A stretch of DNA of 64,000 bases. Source: Flavobacterium anhuiense. GTDB lineage: Bacteria; Bacteroidota; Bacteroidia; Flavobacteriales; Flavobacteriaceae. The DNA lies in assembly GCF_004151235.1 (NCBI RefSeq), contig NZ_JUIV01000007.1, forward strand, positions 62,001 to 126,000, written 5' to 3'. Shown here piece by piece: positions 35,050-43,395 of the stretch (position 1 is its first letter; every line of letters starts with the position of its first letter). The position numbers were made by a program, and so were the translations under genes. Under the pieces are notes generated by a model, which saw only the letters and a program-made list of their open reading frames with translations, was not told the origin of the DNA and did no database searches.

Positions 35050-36222
35050 ATGATTATATTTTCTACTTTAATTATACTTTTGGGCATTATGCTTATTGTA
35101 GTTTATGCAATAAAAAATAATGAAAACCCTAGTAAAAATCGTACTGTTCTTAGAAGTTACAACTTTTCAGAAGATAAAAATGAAAAAAAAATCAGAAATA
35201 ACCCCGAATATCAGGAATGTTTGTTCTCCGATTATCAAGATGATAGTAATTTAATTGTTGCAATTCATTTTAATAAAAATAATAGATATATATATCAGTT
35301 ACTATCAAAGGACTATTCATACCACTTAGTAATTTATGATGAACAATTTACTCTTTTAAAAGATATTAATTTGAAACTTCTGCATTCTCCTGAAGTGACT
35401 AGCAGTGCTATCTTAAATACATTTTCAGAAAATGGGGAAGATTTTGTAATATTATCCCTTATTGATAGTGATAATATCTATTATTATCATTTTAATTCTG
35501 ATGGATTAAATATTTTCAAAAAACATTTTTTGAGAGCTAGAAATCAAATATTCTTGATTCATCATAAAGAAGATGAGTTTATTTCAATTTCAGATGAAGA
35601 CTATACTCATAAGCCTATTAAAGCATTTTGGATAAAAGACGAAACTACTTTTGAAGCTTTATTAAGTGATGATCAACTATATCCCGAAAAAGAATGGTCT
35701 GGTTATGAATATATTGAATCAGTGACTAAAACGAATATTACGAATCAATTTGCTTTTATAGCTCATCATGCCAATTATGGAGTTCAAGGCGTTAAAATTT
35801 TTAAGTTTAATCAGTCAAAAAAGATTGATTTGATTTATGATATGGATGATCTTGATTTTAATGGCGCTTTTCATAATTTAAGTTTTAACTCAAAAGGAGA
35901 TCGATTTGTAGTGTTACTTTATACTAGAGATAAATTTCAAAATGATAGTTTTTCTATTTGCGAATATTCTGTTTTAGAGAATAAAAGACCGTTAAGAGTA
36001 ATTAAAACTAAATTTGCTTATTGGGAATTTGGCGTATTACATACTTTTTATATTACTGACAGATTGGTTTGCATCGTAAGAAATTCTGATATAATAATCT
36101 ACAATTTAGAATTTGAAAAGTTAAAAGAAACCCTAAAAAGAGATTTTAGATCTGCCTTTTATGCTGGCAACAATGTCTTAATTTATCAATATGAAGATGA
36201 AGTTATTAGCTTGTCTTACTAA
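35050..36222 (+). CDS. Membrane-anchored protein of unknown function, probable beta-propeller
   Basis: 390 residues. One N-terminal membrane helix (residues 2-21, M-I-I-F-S-T-L-I-I-L-L-G) and a large soluble part of repeated beta strands with aromatic and Asp-rich turns, which suggests a propeller. Y-Y-Y-H-F-N-S-D-G and similar short units recur. No enzymatic motif. No known family. Forty-one bases after the endonuclease V-like gene, so it may be co-transcribed. Confidence 0.6.
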   Translation: MIIFSTLIILLGIMLIVVYAIKNNENPSKNRTVLRSYNFSEDKNEKKIRNNPEYQECLFSDYQDDSNLIVAIHFNKNNRYIYQLLSKDYSYHLVIYDEQFTLLKDINLKLLHSPEVTSSAILNTFSENGEDFVILSLIDSDNIYYYHFNSDGLNIFKKHFLRARNQIFLIHHKEDEFISISDEDYTHKPIKAFWIKDETTFEALLSDDQLYPEKEWSGYEYIESVTKTNITNQFAFIAHHANYGVQGVKIFKFNQSKKIDLIYDMDDLDFNGAFHNLSFNSKGDRFVVLLYTRDKFQNDSFSICEYSVLENKRPLRVIKTKFAYWEFGVLHTFYITDRLVCIVRNSDIIIYNLEFEKLKETLKRDFRSAFYAGNNVLIYQYEDEVISLSY

Positions 36223-36306
36223 GAATTCGAAATTTTATTTAAACTTTAGTAAAATTTATTTTCTACAAAAAACTCCCGAATCTAATTGTTTGGTTTTTTT
36301 GGTGTT

Positions 36307-36888
36307 TTATAATAGGTTAGCAGTGCTAAGAAAACGATTATACTCCCGAATTTTATTCTTAAATCTTTCTGCTAAATACACATTTCCATCTTTCAGTTCG
36401 TTATGTATAATTTTGGCTTCCTCAATATACTTTAACTTTTTTTCGTCGTTCCAATAATATGGCGGTTCATACAAATTGCATATTCTATCCGCCATTTTAA
36501 CAGCCCAAACTTCTATTGGCTGCTGTTTAATTCTATTTAAACTGTCAAGCATTTTTTCGAGAGAATCGCTAATTTCATCACTCTTGGTTAATGCTAAAAC
36601 TCCAGATGCTACTTCGCTTCCAAATAAATCATTAACTTTTTCATAATTAAATGCCGTATCTTCTATAGTATCATGAAGCATAGCGCATTTTACAGCCAAA
36701 TCAGTATTCATATTTTCTGTAAATCGGCTGGCATTTAAAACTTCAAAAACAACACTTCCAATGTGATTGATGTATTCTACTCTTTCGCCTTCATTGCTTC
36801 CGCCATATTTTTGCCCGTCGTGAAGTTTTGAAACTAATTGCCAAGTATTTTGAATTTCGTCTATTGACCAATCTTTTTGCTGTTTCAT
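36307..36888 (-). CDS. HD-domain hydrolase, MESH1/small alarmone hydrolase-like
   Basis: 193 residues. The HD signature of RelA/SpoT hydrolase domains is complete: H23 (H-D-G-Q-K-Y-G-G), H42, H72-D73, E76-D77 (H-D-T-I-E-D-T) and D134 (K-M-A-D-R-I-C-N-L). There is no synthetase, TGS or ACT domain, so it would be a stand-alone (p)ppGpp or NADPH pyrophosphohydrolase. Whether it acts on alarmones is inference from the motif. Convergent with the preceding gene. Confidence 0.85.
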   Translation of the reverse strand: MKQQKDWSIDEIQNTWQLVSKLHDGQKYGGSNEGERVEYINHIGSVVFEVLNASRFTENMNTDLAVKCAMLHDTIEDTAFNYEKVNDLFGSEVASGVLALTKSDEISDSLEKMLDSLNRIKQQPIEVWAVKMADRICNLYEPPYYWNDEKKLKYIEEAKIIHNELKDGNVYLAERFKNKIREYNRFLSTANLL

Positions 36889-37027
36889 TCTATGATTTTG
36901 ATTTTTTTAGGTTGAATGTAATTTAGAACTTTTTCTAAACATTTGCAACAATTTAGCATATTGTTCTATATTTTCAGTTGTTGGAATGATTGTATATTAG
37001 CCTAGAATAAATATTGAATTATTTAAA

Positions 37028-37591
37028 ATGACATCTTTAATAGAATATTTTGAAAAACTGGGTTTTCCAGAACATACTTTAGCTGAGTTTTTAAGTTGCA
37101 TAAAAACAAGACAATTTTCTTCAAATGAGCTGATTCTTGCTCAAGGACAACTCGAGAATTATTTATCATTTATCGATACAGGAGTTGTTAGGTATTATGT
37201 TGTTGCGAATGATAAAGAAATTACATTTGATTTTGCATTTAAAAATTCCTTTTATTGCGCATACGACTCATTCTATAATAGAGCTAAAACCGAAATTTAT
37301 GTTCAGGCCTTAACAGATTGCCAATTGTATTCTATATCATATGAAAGTTTACAGCGTCTTTACGAAAAGTGCGAAACAGCAAAGAAACTTGGACGTATCG
37401 CAACTGAATATCTTCTTGAAAAAAAAGTAAAAAGAGAACTAGATCTTTTGACAAAAACACCGCAAGAAAGATATGAAAGACTGTTGCTAGAACAGTCGAA
37501 ATACATTCAGCAGATTCCGCTAAAATATCTTGCATCTTATATTGGAGTTGTACCAGAGACTTTAAGTCGAATAAGAAAACGCATTTCTTGA
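37028..37591 (+). CDS. Crp/Fnr-family transcriptional regulator
   Basis: 187 residues: cyclic-nucleotide-binding-like beta barrel (about 15-120) and a C-terminal winged helix (L-K-Y-L-A-S-Y-I-G-V-V-P-E-T-L-S-R-I-R-K as recognition helix). No Fe-S cysteines of the Fnr type. The effector is unknown. The MBL-fold hydrolase downstream (67 bases) is a plausible target or operon partner. Confidence 0.9.
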   Translation: MTSLIEYFEKLGFPEHTLAEFLSCIKTRQFSSNELILAQGQLENYLSFIDTGVVRYYVVANDKEITFDFAFKNSFYCAYDSFYNRAKTEIYVQALTDCQLYSISYESLQRLYEKCETAKKLGRIATEYLLEKKVKRELDLLTKTPQERYERLLLEQSKYIQQIPLKYLASYIGVVPETLSRIRKRIS

Positions 37592-37658
37592 CCAAAGTCA
37601 ATTTGCAGACCATTTATTAGACTCAGATTTGCATGAACATTTTAATAATTAAAATTAA

Positions 37659-38465
37659 ATGCAAATGGAAGTTACAATTACACATATCGACACGGCTTGC
37701 GTTTTGATAAACATAAATGGATTTAAAATTTTGACAGATCCTACTTTAAATAAAAAAGATGGATTTTTTCCGCAATATGTCAGCAGCCCGATGGCATTTT
37801 CAAAAAAGTATTGCAGTCCTTCATTATCTATTGAAGAAATTGGAAAAATAGATTTGGTTTTGTTAAGTCACGATCATCATAGCGATAATTTAGATAAAAA
37901 AGGACGCATTTTTATTCAAACAGTTCCAACTGTTCTTTCTACTACAGATGCTGTAAAACGCTTAAAAAACACCAAAACCATTGGGCTTGACAACTGGCAA
38001 GAATATAATGTTGAAACCGAAAAAGTAGAAAATCTAAAAATTACAGCGATACCTGCTCAACATACCAATATAAGAAGATTGAATAAAATTATGGGGAGTG
38101 TTATTGGTTTTACAATAGAATGGCAAAGACAAGCCAACGGATGCATTTATATTTCTGGAGATACAGTTCTTTTTGAAGGATTGTATGAATTGGAGAAAAG
38201 AAAAAAAGTCGATATAGCTATTTTGCATCTAGGAGCTGGAGCATTTCCGTACTTAAAAAAGAATTTAAGAGTTACCATGAATGGCGAAGAAGCAATTGCG
38301 ACAGCTCAACTTTTAAAACCAAGGATCGTAATGCCGATACATTACGAAGGCTGGTGGCACTTTAAGCAATCTGTAAAATCTTTAAAAAGTGAAATTGGGA
38401 AGTCTGATGTAAAAGAGAAATTTCTGTGGCTTGAAAGTGGGGTTGAAGCCTATCTGCCAATATAA
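37659..38465 (+). CDS. MBL-fold metallo-hydrolase (UlaG-like)
   Basis: 268 residues. L-L-S-H-D-H-H-S-D-N-L-D at 69-79 carries the metal ligands (H71, H73 or H74, D76), with later ligands in S-G-D-T and M-P-I-H-Y-E-G-W. The family binds two zinc or manganese ions; UlaG acts on ascorbate-6-P lactone but many relatives have other substrates, so substrate is open. ATG 37659 is used; a second ATG six bases on gives a nearly equal start. Confidence 0.87.
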   Translation: MQMEVTITHIDTACVLININGFKILTDPTLNKKDGFFPQYVSSPMAFSKKYCSPSLSIEEIGKIDLVLLSHDHHSDNLDKKGRIFIQTVPTVLSTTDAVKRLKNTKTIGLDNWQEYNVETEKVENLKITAIPAQHTNIRRLNKIMGSVIGFTIEWQRQANGCIYISGDTVLFEGLYELEKRKKVDIAILHLGAGAFPYLKKNLRVTMNGEEAIATAQLLKPRIVMPIHYEGWWHFKQSVKSLKSEIGKSDVKEKFLWLESGVEAYLPI

Positions 38466-38585
38466 AAACTAAAAAAAAACATTGATATAGAATGACAAAG
38501 AATGTTTTGCTAAAGTTGAAATATAAAGTAATCAGGTTTTATTTATATTAGCGAGATATTAAAGAAATTCAATCCTTCTATATCA

Positions 38586-39098
38586 ATGGCTTTAACAATT
38601 ATTGAGAATCTAAGAATTCTGTCAGAGAATTTCGAGCACAAGGCGGACGTTCTCTCGGATTCCATTATTTTTATTAATGAAATAAATAAAATCAAAATCC
38701 AGCCTGAAAATAAAGGAGGTTTTGTAATTACTTATAATTTGCATTTTGGAGAGAAAAGACTCTTGGTGCCAGAAGAAATAGTTTATCATTTTTGTCTCGA
38801 TTTATTTAAAAGAAAAGAGAATGATATTGAAGTAATTTCTGAAACCCGCAAGCCAATTAATATTGGTGAATGGTTTAAAATTGAAGAAGCCGAATCTTTA
38901 TCTATAATTACTAGCATTCAAAAAGAATTAGAATATAATTATAGATTAAAGCACCTATTTTTAGAAAGTAAGCGATTTGAAATAACTTACTTTAATAGTT
39001 TATTAATTTTAGAAGATAAACAGAAAAAATATTTGTCTAATGTATTTAATTTTAGAGATAGTATTGAAAAACTTAATATTTTAAAACAAACAAAATGA
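38586..39098 (+). CDS. Unrecognised conserved-looking protein
   Basis: 170 residues, no signal peptide, no membrane helix. No family recognised. It overlaps the secreted protease gene by 4 bases (ATGA), indicating translational coupling and therefore a linked function. Confidence 0.55.
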   Translation: MALTIIENLRILSENFEHKADVLSDSIIFINEINKIKIQPENKGGFVITYNLHFGEKRLLVPEEIVYHFCLDLFKRKENDIEVISETRKPINIGEWFKIEEAESLSIITSIQKELEYNYRLKHLFLESKRFEITYFNSLLILEDKQKKYLSNVFNFRDSIEKLNILKQTK

Positions 39099-40018
39099 GG
39101 CAAAAGTTAATCATTCTTATCTTAATTTTTATTCAAAATGCAGTCTTTGGGCAAAGTAATTTTTCAGATAATCCTTTAGATGCAATTTTTGAAACAAAAG
39201 ATTCAAAAAACTTTTGGGAAGCTTTTGATAAAATGGAGAAATCAAAAGGAAATCCCTTCGTAGAATACATGCAGAAAGGCTCACCAGGTGTTAAAGCATT
39301 TACTGAAAACAGAATAATAAATGCTGATTCTCTTTTTGCAGTTGTAAAAAAAAGAAAAGCAGATTATGAACTTTCAAGAAATGTTTTAAATGGTATTTCT
39401 ACAAAAGAAAAAAGAGTAAGAGCAATTTATAGCGCACTGAAGTATTGGTATCCAAAGGCTAAGTTCCCTCCTATTTACTTCGTTTACGGAAGATTTAATT
39501 CCGGCGGAACTTCTGCGCCAGAAGGAATTGTTATAGGAACAGAAAAACTTCAAAACCTAGACGGAATTTCCGGTTTAATTGCACACGAACTTATACATTA
39601 TCAGCAAAACATCACTGGCAAAGACATGCTCTTAAAATGGTGTGTGATGGAAGGCGGCGCTGATTTTATTGGTGAACTTATCTCTGGCGAATCCATCAAT
39701 AAAATCGAATATCAATATGGAGAACAAAATAAGGATAAATTGTGCCAAGAATTTGTTGAGAGATTAAAAAATAGTGATTATCAGGATTGGTTATATGGAA
39801 CTTCTAAAAAAGATGACAGACCAAACGATCTAGGATATTGGATTGGCTATAAAATAACCGAATCTTATTTCAACAACCAAAAAGATAAGCAAAAAGCTAT
39901 TGAAGAAATCTTAAATATAAAAGATCCACTGCAATTTTTAAAGCAAAGCGGTTTTTTAGATGTTTATATCGAAAAGCATCAAAAATCAAAAAAGGGAAGT
40001 TTTGATGCGTTTTTTTGA
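39095..40018 (+). CDS. Secreted putative zinc metalloprotease (gluzincin-like)
   Basis: 307 residues with signal peptide M-R-Q-K-L-I-I-L-I-L-I-F-I-Q-N-A-V-F-G. Zinc motif H-E-L-I-H-Y (about 167-172) and the downstream E-G-G-A-D-F (about 190-195) are the H-E-x-x-H plus E ligand layout of gluzincins; DUF2268-like. Substrate unknown. The preceding overlapping gene may encode its partner. It is followed by a lipoprotein gene on the same strand. Confidence 0.72.
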   Translation: MRQKLIILILIFIQNAVFGQSNFSDNPLDAIFETKDSKNFWEAFDKMEKSKGNPFVEYMQKGSPGVKAFTENRIINADSLFAVVKKRKADYELSRNVLNGISTKEKRVRAIYSALKYWYPKAKFPPIYFVYGRFNSGGTSAPEGIVIGTEKLQNLDGISGLIAHELIHYQQNITGKDMLLKWCVMEGGADFIGELISGESINKIEYQYGEQNKDKLCQEFVERLKNSDYQDWLYGTSKKDDRPNDLGYWIGYKITESYFNNQKDKQKAIEEILNIKDPLQFLKQSGFLDVYIEKHQKSKKGSFDAFF

Positions 40019-40114
40019 ATGAAATATCACGTAAGTTTCAAAAAGGTTAATGCAGTGATTTAAAAAAAATGCTTGAAATAGAAATCAGTTTAATTATTCA
40101 TAGTTGGTTAAAAA

Positions 40115-40765
40115 ATGAACAAAAAAGCGATAATATTGATTTTGGCACTAATGCTTTTTTCTTGTAAGCAAGCCAATAAATCTGTTGATGCAGAAGCTTT
40201 AGATTCAATAAAAAACACAGAAAAGAATAAAAAATCAATTATTAATGCTGATAAAAGCATTTTCACTAAATATGACTATACTTATTCTAAAGGAAAAAGT
40301 ATAATAGTACAAAATAGTTTGCCAAAAGGCGGAATTCGATACACTGATCCTAAAGGAAACAAATATATTTATGCTATATTTTGGACACGAATTATTAATG
40401 AGACAGATAATCCAATTGAGTTTAAAATTAACTTTCCTATAGATTCTTATGAGATTCCAGCTTTACCAGGAAAATATTATAAAACATTAATTCCGCCTGA
40501 CACGATGACGATTCAGAAAGCACCTTTGCTTAATTATGGTTTGACAAATTTAGAATCTTTTTTTGATAAGAGTATTGATAAACCATCTTCATTAAAAAGA
40601 ACTATTAAACCAAAAGAATCGACTGGATTTTATGTTGTAACACTTCGTTTGATTGGAGGTGATCAATATGGTATATTGCGAACAGAACTTACTTTAAAAG
40701 GAGAAAATCTTTTTTATAAAATAAGAGATAAAGAAATTCAATGTGGAAGTATAGTAATAAAGTAA
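40115..40765 (+). CDS. Lipoprotein of unknown function
   Basis: 216 residues. Lipobox M-N-K-K-A-I-I-L-I-L-A-L-M-L-F-S-C-K with Cys17. The mature domain is beta-rich (F-K-I-N-F-P-I-D-S-Y-E-I-P is typical). I do not recognise a family. Same strand as the metalloprotease gene, about 100 bases away. Ends at a shared terminator with the tRNA genes. Confidence 0.72.
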   Translation: MNKKAIILILALMLFSCKQANKSVDAEALDSIKNTEKNKKSIINADKSIFTKYDYTYSKGKSIIVQNSLPKGGIRYTDPKGNKYIYAIFWTRIINETDNPIEFKINFPIDSYEIPALPGKYYKTLIPPDTMTIQKAPLLNYGLTNLESFFDKSIDKPSSLKRTIKPKESTGFYVVTLRLIGGDQYGILRTELTLKGENLFYKIRDKEIQCGSIVIK

Positions 40766-40780
40766 ACTTACTGAAAAGAA

Positions 40781-40818
40781 AAAGCCTATAAATCCAAAGA
40801 CTTATAGGCTTTATTTTT
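40781..40818. terminator. Bidirectional terminator between lipoprotein and tRNA-Tyr
   Basis: AAAGCCTATAA / TTATAGGCTTT with a 10-base loop and TATTTTT afterwards; on the minus strand it follows the tRNA-Tyr 3' end. Confidence 0.8.
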
Positions 40819-40821
40819 CCG

Positions 40822-40902
40822 TGGGGAGAGCAGGATTCGAACCTGCGAAGTTCACACAGCAGATTTACAGTCTGCCCTCGTTGGCCGCTTGAGTATCTCC
40901 CC
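40822..40902 (-). tRNA. tRNA-Tyr (GTA)
   Basis: Minus strand begins GGGGAGA and ends TCTCCCC with A as discriminator; anticodon loop CTGTAAA gives GTA. A long variable arm is present, as expected for class II tRNA-Tyr in bacteria. CCA is not encoded. It lies downstream of two tRNA-Val genes on the same strand and may be transcribed with them. Confidence 0.96.
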
Positions 40903-40938
40903 AAAACTGAGTGTAAATTGTTACATTCAGGAAATTCA

Positions 40939-40966
40939 AAAAAAAATCCTTAATTACTTAAGGAGT
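40939..40966 (-). terminator. Possible terminator after the first tRNA-Val copy
   Basis: On the minus strand CCTTAA-GTAA-TTAAGG precedes a run of nine T. A weak stem; if read through, tRNA-Tyr is in the same transcript. Confidence 0.4.
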
Positions 40967-40972
40967 CTTTTG

Positions 40973-41047
40973 TGGGCGATGAGGGGTTCGAACCCCCGAC
41001 CCCCTCGGTGTAAACGAGGTGCTCTGAACCAGCTGAGCTAATCGCCC
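40973..41047 (-). tRNA. tRNA-Val (TAC), copy 1
   Basis: Minus strand GGGCGATTAGCTCAGCTGG, anticodon loop TTTACAC (anticodon TAC), T arm GGGGTTCGAACCCC, ends ATCGCCC then A. No CCA encoded. Mature sequence is identical to the second copy 164 bases away. Confidence 0.97.
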
Positions 41048-41085
41048 TATTTTACTAGGTTGCTATCATTTTGTGATTGCGAGTG

Positions 41086-41115
41086 CAAATATACATTTAG
41101 AATTTATATTTACAA
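41086..41115 (-). promoter_or_regulatory. Promoter of tRNA-Val copy 1
   Basis: On the minus strand TTG (41113-41115), 19 bases, then TATATTTG (41086-41093): exact consensus. It sits 39 bases from the tRNA 5' end. Confidence 0.8.
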
Positions 41116-41136
41116 GCCTTTTTTTGAAAAATTTTG

Positions 41137-41211
41137 TGGGCGATGAGGGGTTCGAACCCCCGACCCCCTCGGTGTAAACGAGGTGCTCTGAACCAGCTGA
41201 GCTAATCGCCC
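41137..41211 (-). tRNA. tRNA-Val (TAC), copy 2
   Basis: Sequence identical to copy 1, including the acceptor, D, anticodon (TAC) and T arms. Promoter-proximal copy in a tandem duplication of about 160 bases that includes the promoter. Confidence 0.97.
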
Positions 41212-41249
41212 TATTTTACTAGGCTGCTATCATTTTGTGATTGCGAGTG

Positions 41250-41279
41250 CAAATGTACAGCTAGATTTTGTATTTGCAA
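41250..41279 (-). promoter_or_regulatory. Promoter of tRNA-Val copy 2
   Basis: Minus strand TTG (41277-41279), 19 bases, TACATTTG (41250-41257); same geometry as for copy 1. Confidence 0.8.
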
Positions 41280-41412
41280 GCATTTTTGAGAAAAAAAAAC
41301 AAACTTTTTTCTAGATCTCTATTTTTAAGCTACTTAAAAATGAATATTTTTTTAGGTTTTCTTATAATTTCGTTAAAAAGCCAAATTGAGAACTCTAATT
41401 CGTAATATTCCT

Positions 41413-41442
41413 TTGTAGTGATTCGACTTAGTTATACATTTG
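41413..41442 (+). promoter_or_regulatory. Promoter of the ABC exporter gene
   Basis: TTG at 41413-41415, 19-base spacer, TACATTTG at 41435-41442, 24 bases before the ATG. Exact consensus. Confidence 0.75.
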
Positions 41443-41466
41443 TAAACCTAAAAATAGTAAAATCTA

Positions 41467-43251
41467 ATGGCGCGATTTAAAGAAAATGATTTGCCTAAAT
41501 CAAAAATAACGGCTACTTCACTAAATAAAGCAAAAACAATTTTTACATACGCAGGTCATCACAAATGGAAATTCTTCATAGGTTTGATTTTTCTTTTGCT
41601 TACTGGTGCCACTGCTCTAGCCTTTCCTAAATTAATGGGAATGCTTGTAGACTGTGTAAAAAACAAGAATAATGACGAAGCAAATACCATAGCTATAGGC
41701 TTGGTTGCAATTCTATTTTTACAATCTTTCTTTTCATTTTTCAGGCTTTCATTGTTTGTAAACTTTACCGAGAATACATTAGCAAACCTGCGTTTGGCAC
41801 TATATACTAATTTGGTAAAATTACCAATGACTTTCTTTTCGCAAAAAAGAGTTGGTGAATTAAACAGTAGAATTAGTGCTGATATCACACAAATTCAAGA
41901 TACTTTAACTACAACAATTGCAGAGTTCTTACGTCAGTTTATTTTAATCATTGGTGGCGTTATTCTTTTGGCAACAGAAAGTTTCAAATTGACTTTGCTA
42001 ATGCTTTCTGTAGTTCCATTGGTGGCAGTCGCAGCAGTGATTTTTGGAAGATTTATTAGAAAATACTCTAAAAAAGTGCAGGATCAGGTTGCCGAAAGTC
42101 AAGTGATTGTTGAAGAAACGATGCAAGGAATTAGTATCGTGAAAGCTTTTGCCAACGAATGGTACGAAATTGCACGTTATAAAGGAAAAATTAGCGAAGT
42201 GGTAAAATTGGCTATTAAAGGAGGTAAATACCGTGGTTATTTTGCTTCGTTTATCATTTTCTGTTTATTTGGTGCCATAGTAGCTGTGGTTTGGTACGGG
42301 GTTCGTTTGAGCATTGCTGGCGAAATGAGCGTTGGGCAATTGATTTCATTCGTATTGTATTCGACTTTTGTAGGAGCTTCTTTTGGTGGAATTGCCGAAT
42401 TATATGCACAAATTCAAAAAGCAATTGGTGCTACAGAACGTGTTTTTGAATTATTAGACGAAAGTCCTGAGAAAATCAATTCAGATTCAAATAAAAATCA
42501 GGAGAAAATTAAAGGAAATGTTACATTCAAAAATGTGGCATTTAGCTATCCTACACGTCAGGAAATCCAAGTTCTGAAAGATGTAAATTTTTCGGCAGAA
42601 TTTGGTCAGAAAATAGCAATTGTTGGGCCTAGTGGCGCTGGAAAATCGACTATTTCTTCTCTTTTGCTTCGTTTCTACGATATTACTTCTGGTGAAATTA
42701 CGGTTGACGGAAAAAATATCTACGATTATGACTTAGAAAACCTTCGTGGCAATATGAGTATTGTGCCTCAAGATGTAATTTTATTTGGAGGAACCATTAG
42801 AGAAAACATCGCATACGGAAAACCAGATGCTACTGATGAAGAAATTATGCAAGCAGCAAAACAAGCAAATGCATTTAATTTTGTGGATAGTTTTCCGGAG
42901 AAATTTGAAACTTTGGTTGGAGAACGCGGCGTTAAACTTTCTGGAGGTCAGCGCCAGCGTATTGCGATTGCGAGAGCGTTGCTTAAAAACCCGAGCATTT
43001 TGATTTTAGACGAAGCTACATCATCTTTAGACAGCGAAAGCGAAAAACTGGTTCAGGAAGCTTTAGAAGTATTGATGGAAGGAAGAACAAGCATTATTAT
43101 TGCTCACAGGCTTTCAACAATCAGAAATGCTGATAAAATCTTAGTTTTAGATAACGGAAAAATTTCTGAAGAAGGAACGCACCAGGAATTAATAAACTTA
43201 GAAAACGGAATTTATAAGAATTTAAGCAACTTGCAGTTTAGTAACTCTTAA
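41467..43251 (+). CDS. ABC exporter, fused permease and ATPase (type I half-transporter)
   Basis: 594 residues: six membrane helices (about 35-330) of the ABC_membrane type, then an ATPase domain with Walker A G-P-S-G-A-G-K-S-T, signature L-S-G-G-Q-R-Q-R, Walker B L-I-L-D-E-A-T-S-S-L-D and H-loop A-H-R-L-S-T. It works as a homodimer in the inner membrane; lipid-linked or drug substrates are typical of MsbA/BmrA relatives. The substrate is not shown. Transcribed alone from the promoter above with its own terminator. Confidence 0.94.
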   Translation: MARFKENDLPKSKITATSLNKAKTIFTYAGHHKWKFFIGLIFLLLTGATALAFPKLMGMLVDCVKNKNNDEANTIAIGLVAILFLQSFFSFFRLSLFVNFTENTLANLRLALYTNLVKLPMTFFSQKRVGELNSRISADITQIQDTLTTTIAEFLRQFILIIGGVILLATESFKLTLLMLSVVPLVAVAAVIFGRFIRKYSKKVQDQVAESQVIVEETMQGISIVKAFANEWYEIARYKGKISEVVKLAIKGGKYRGYFASFIIFCLFGAIVAVVWYGVRLSIAGEMSVGQLISFVLYSTFVGASFGGIAELYAQIQKAIGATERVFELLDESPEKINSDSNKNQEKIKGNVTFKNVAFSYPTRQEIQVLKDVNFSAEFGQKIAIVGPSGAGKSTISSLLLRFYDITSGEITVDGKNIYDYDLENLRGNMSIVPQDVILFGGTIRENIAYGKPDATDEEIMQAAKQANAFNFVDSFPEKFETLVGERGVKLSGGQRQRIAIARALLKNPSILILDEATSSLDSESEKLVQEALEVLMEGRTSIIIAHRLSTIRNADKILVLDNGKISEEGTHQELINLENGIYKNLSNLQFSNS

Positions 43252-43277
43252 CTAAATTCCAATTAAACTCTAGTTCA

Positions 43278-43314
43278 AACCCGACAGGTTTTTAAAATCT
43301 GTCGGGTTTTATTT
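43278..43314 (+). terminator. Terminator of the ABC exporter (CCCGACAG repeat type)
   Basis: AACCCGACAGGTTTT / AAAATCTGTCGGGTTTT with T-rich tail. The same hairpin sequence occurs at 51443-51475 and, modified, at 60838-60866. Confidence 0.85.
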
Positions 43315-43324
43315 TTAGCAAAAA

Positions 43325-43358
43325 AAAAACTCCAATCTTTTTAGATTGGAGTTTTTTA
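43325..43358 (-). terminator. Terminator of the proline dehydrogenase gene
   Basis: AAAAACTCCAATCT / AGATTGGAGTTTTTT, with A-run on the left acting as the T-run for the minus strand. Confidence 0.8.
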
Positions 43359-43395
43359 CATCTGTAAACTGAGACAGAAAACTGAAAACTATAAA

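Noticed and set aside
36191..36457. 88-residue plus-strand frame
   Set aside because: Overlaps the HD hydrolase gene in antisense and the end of the upstream gene; no start context or domain.
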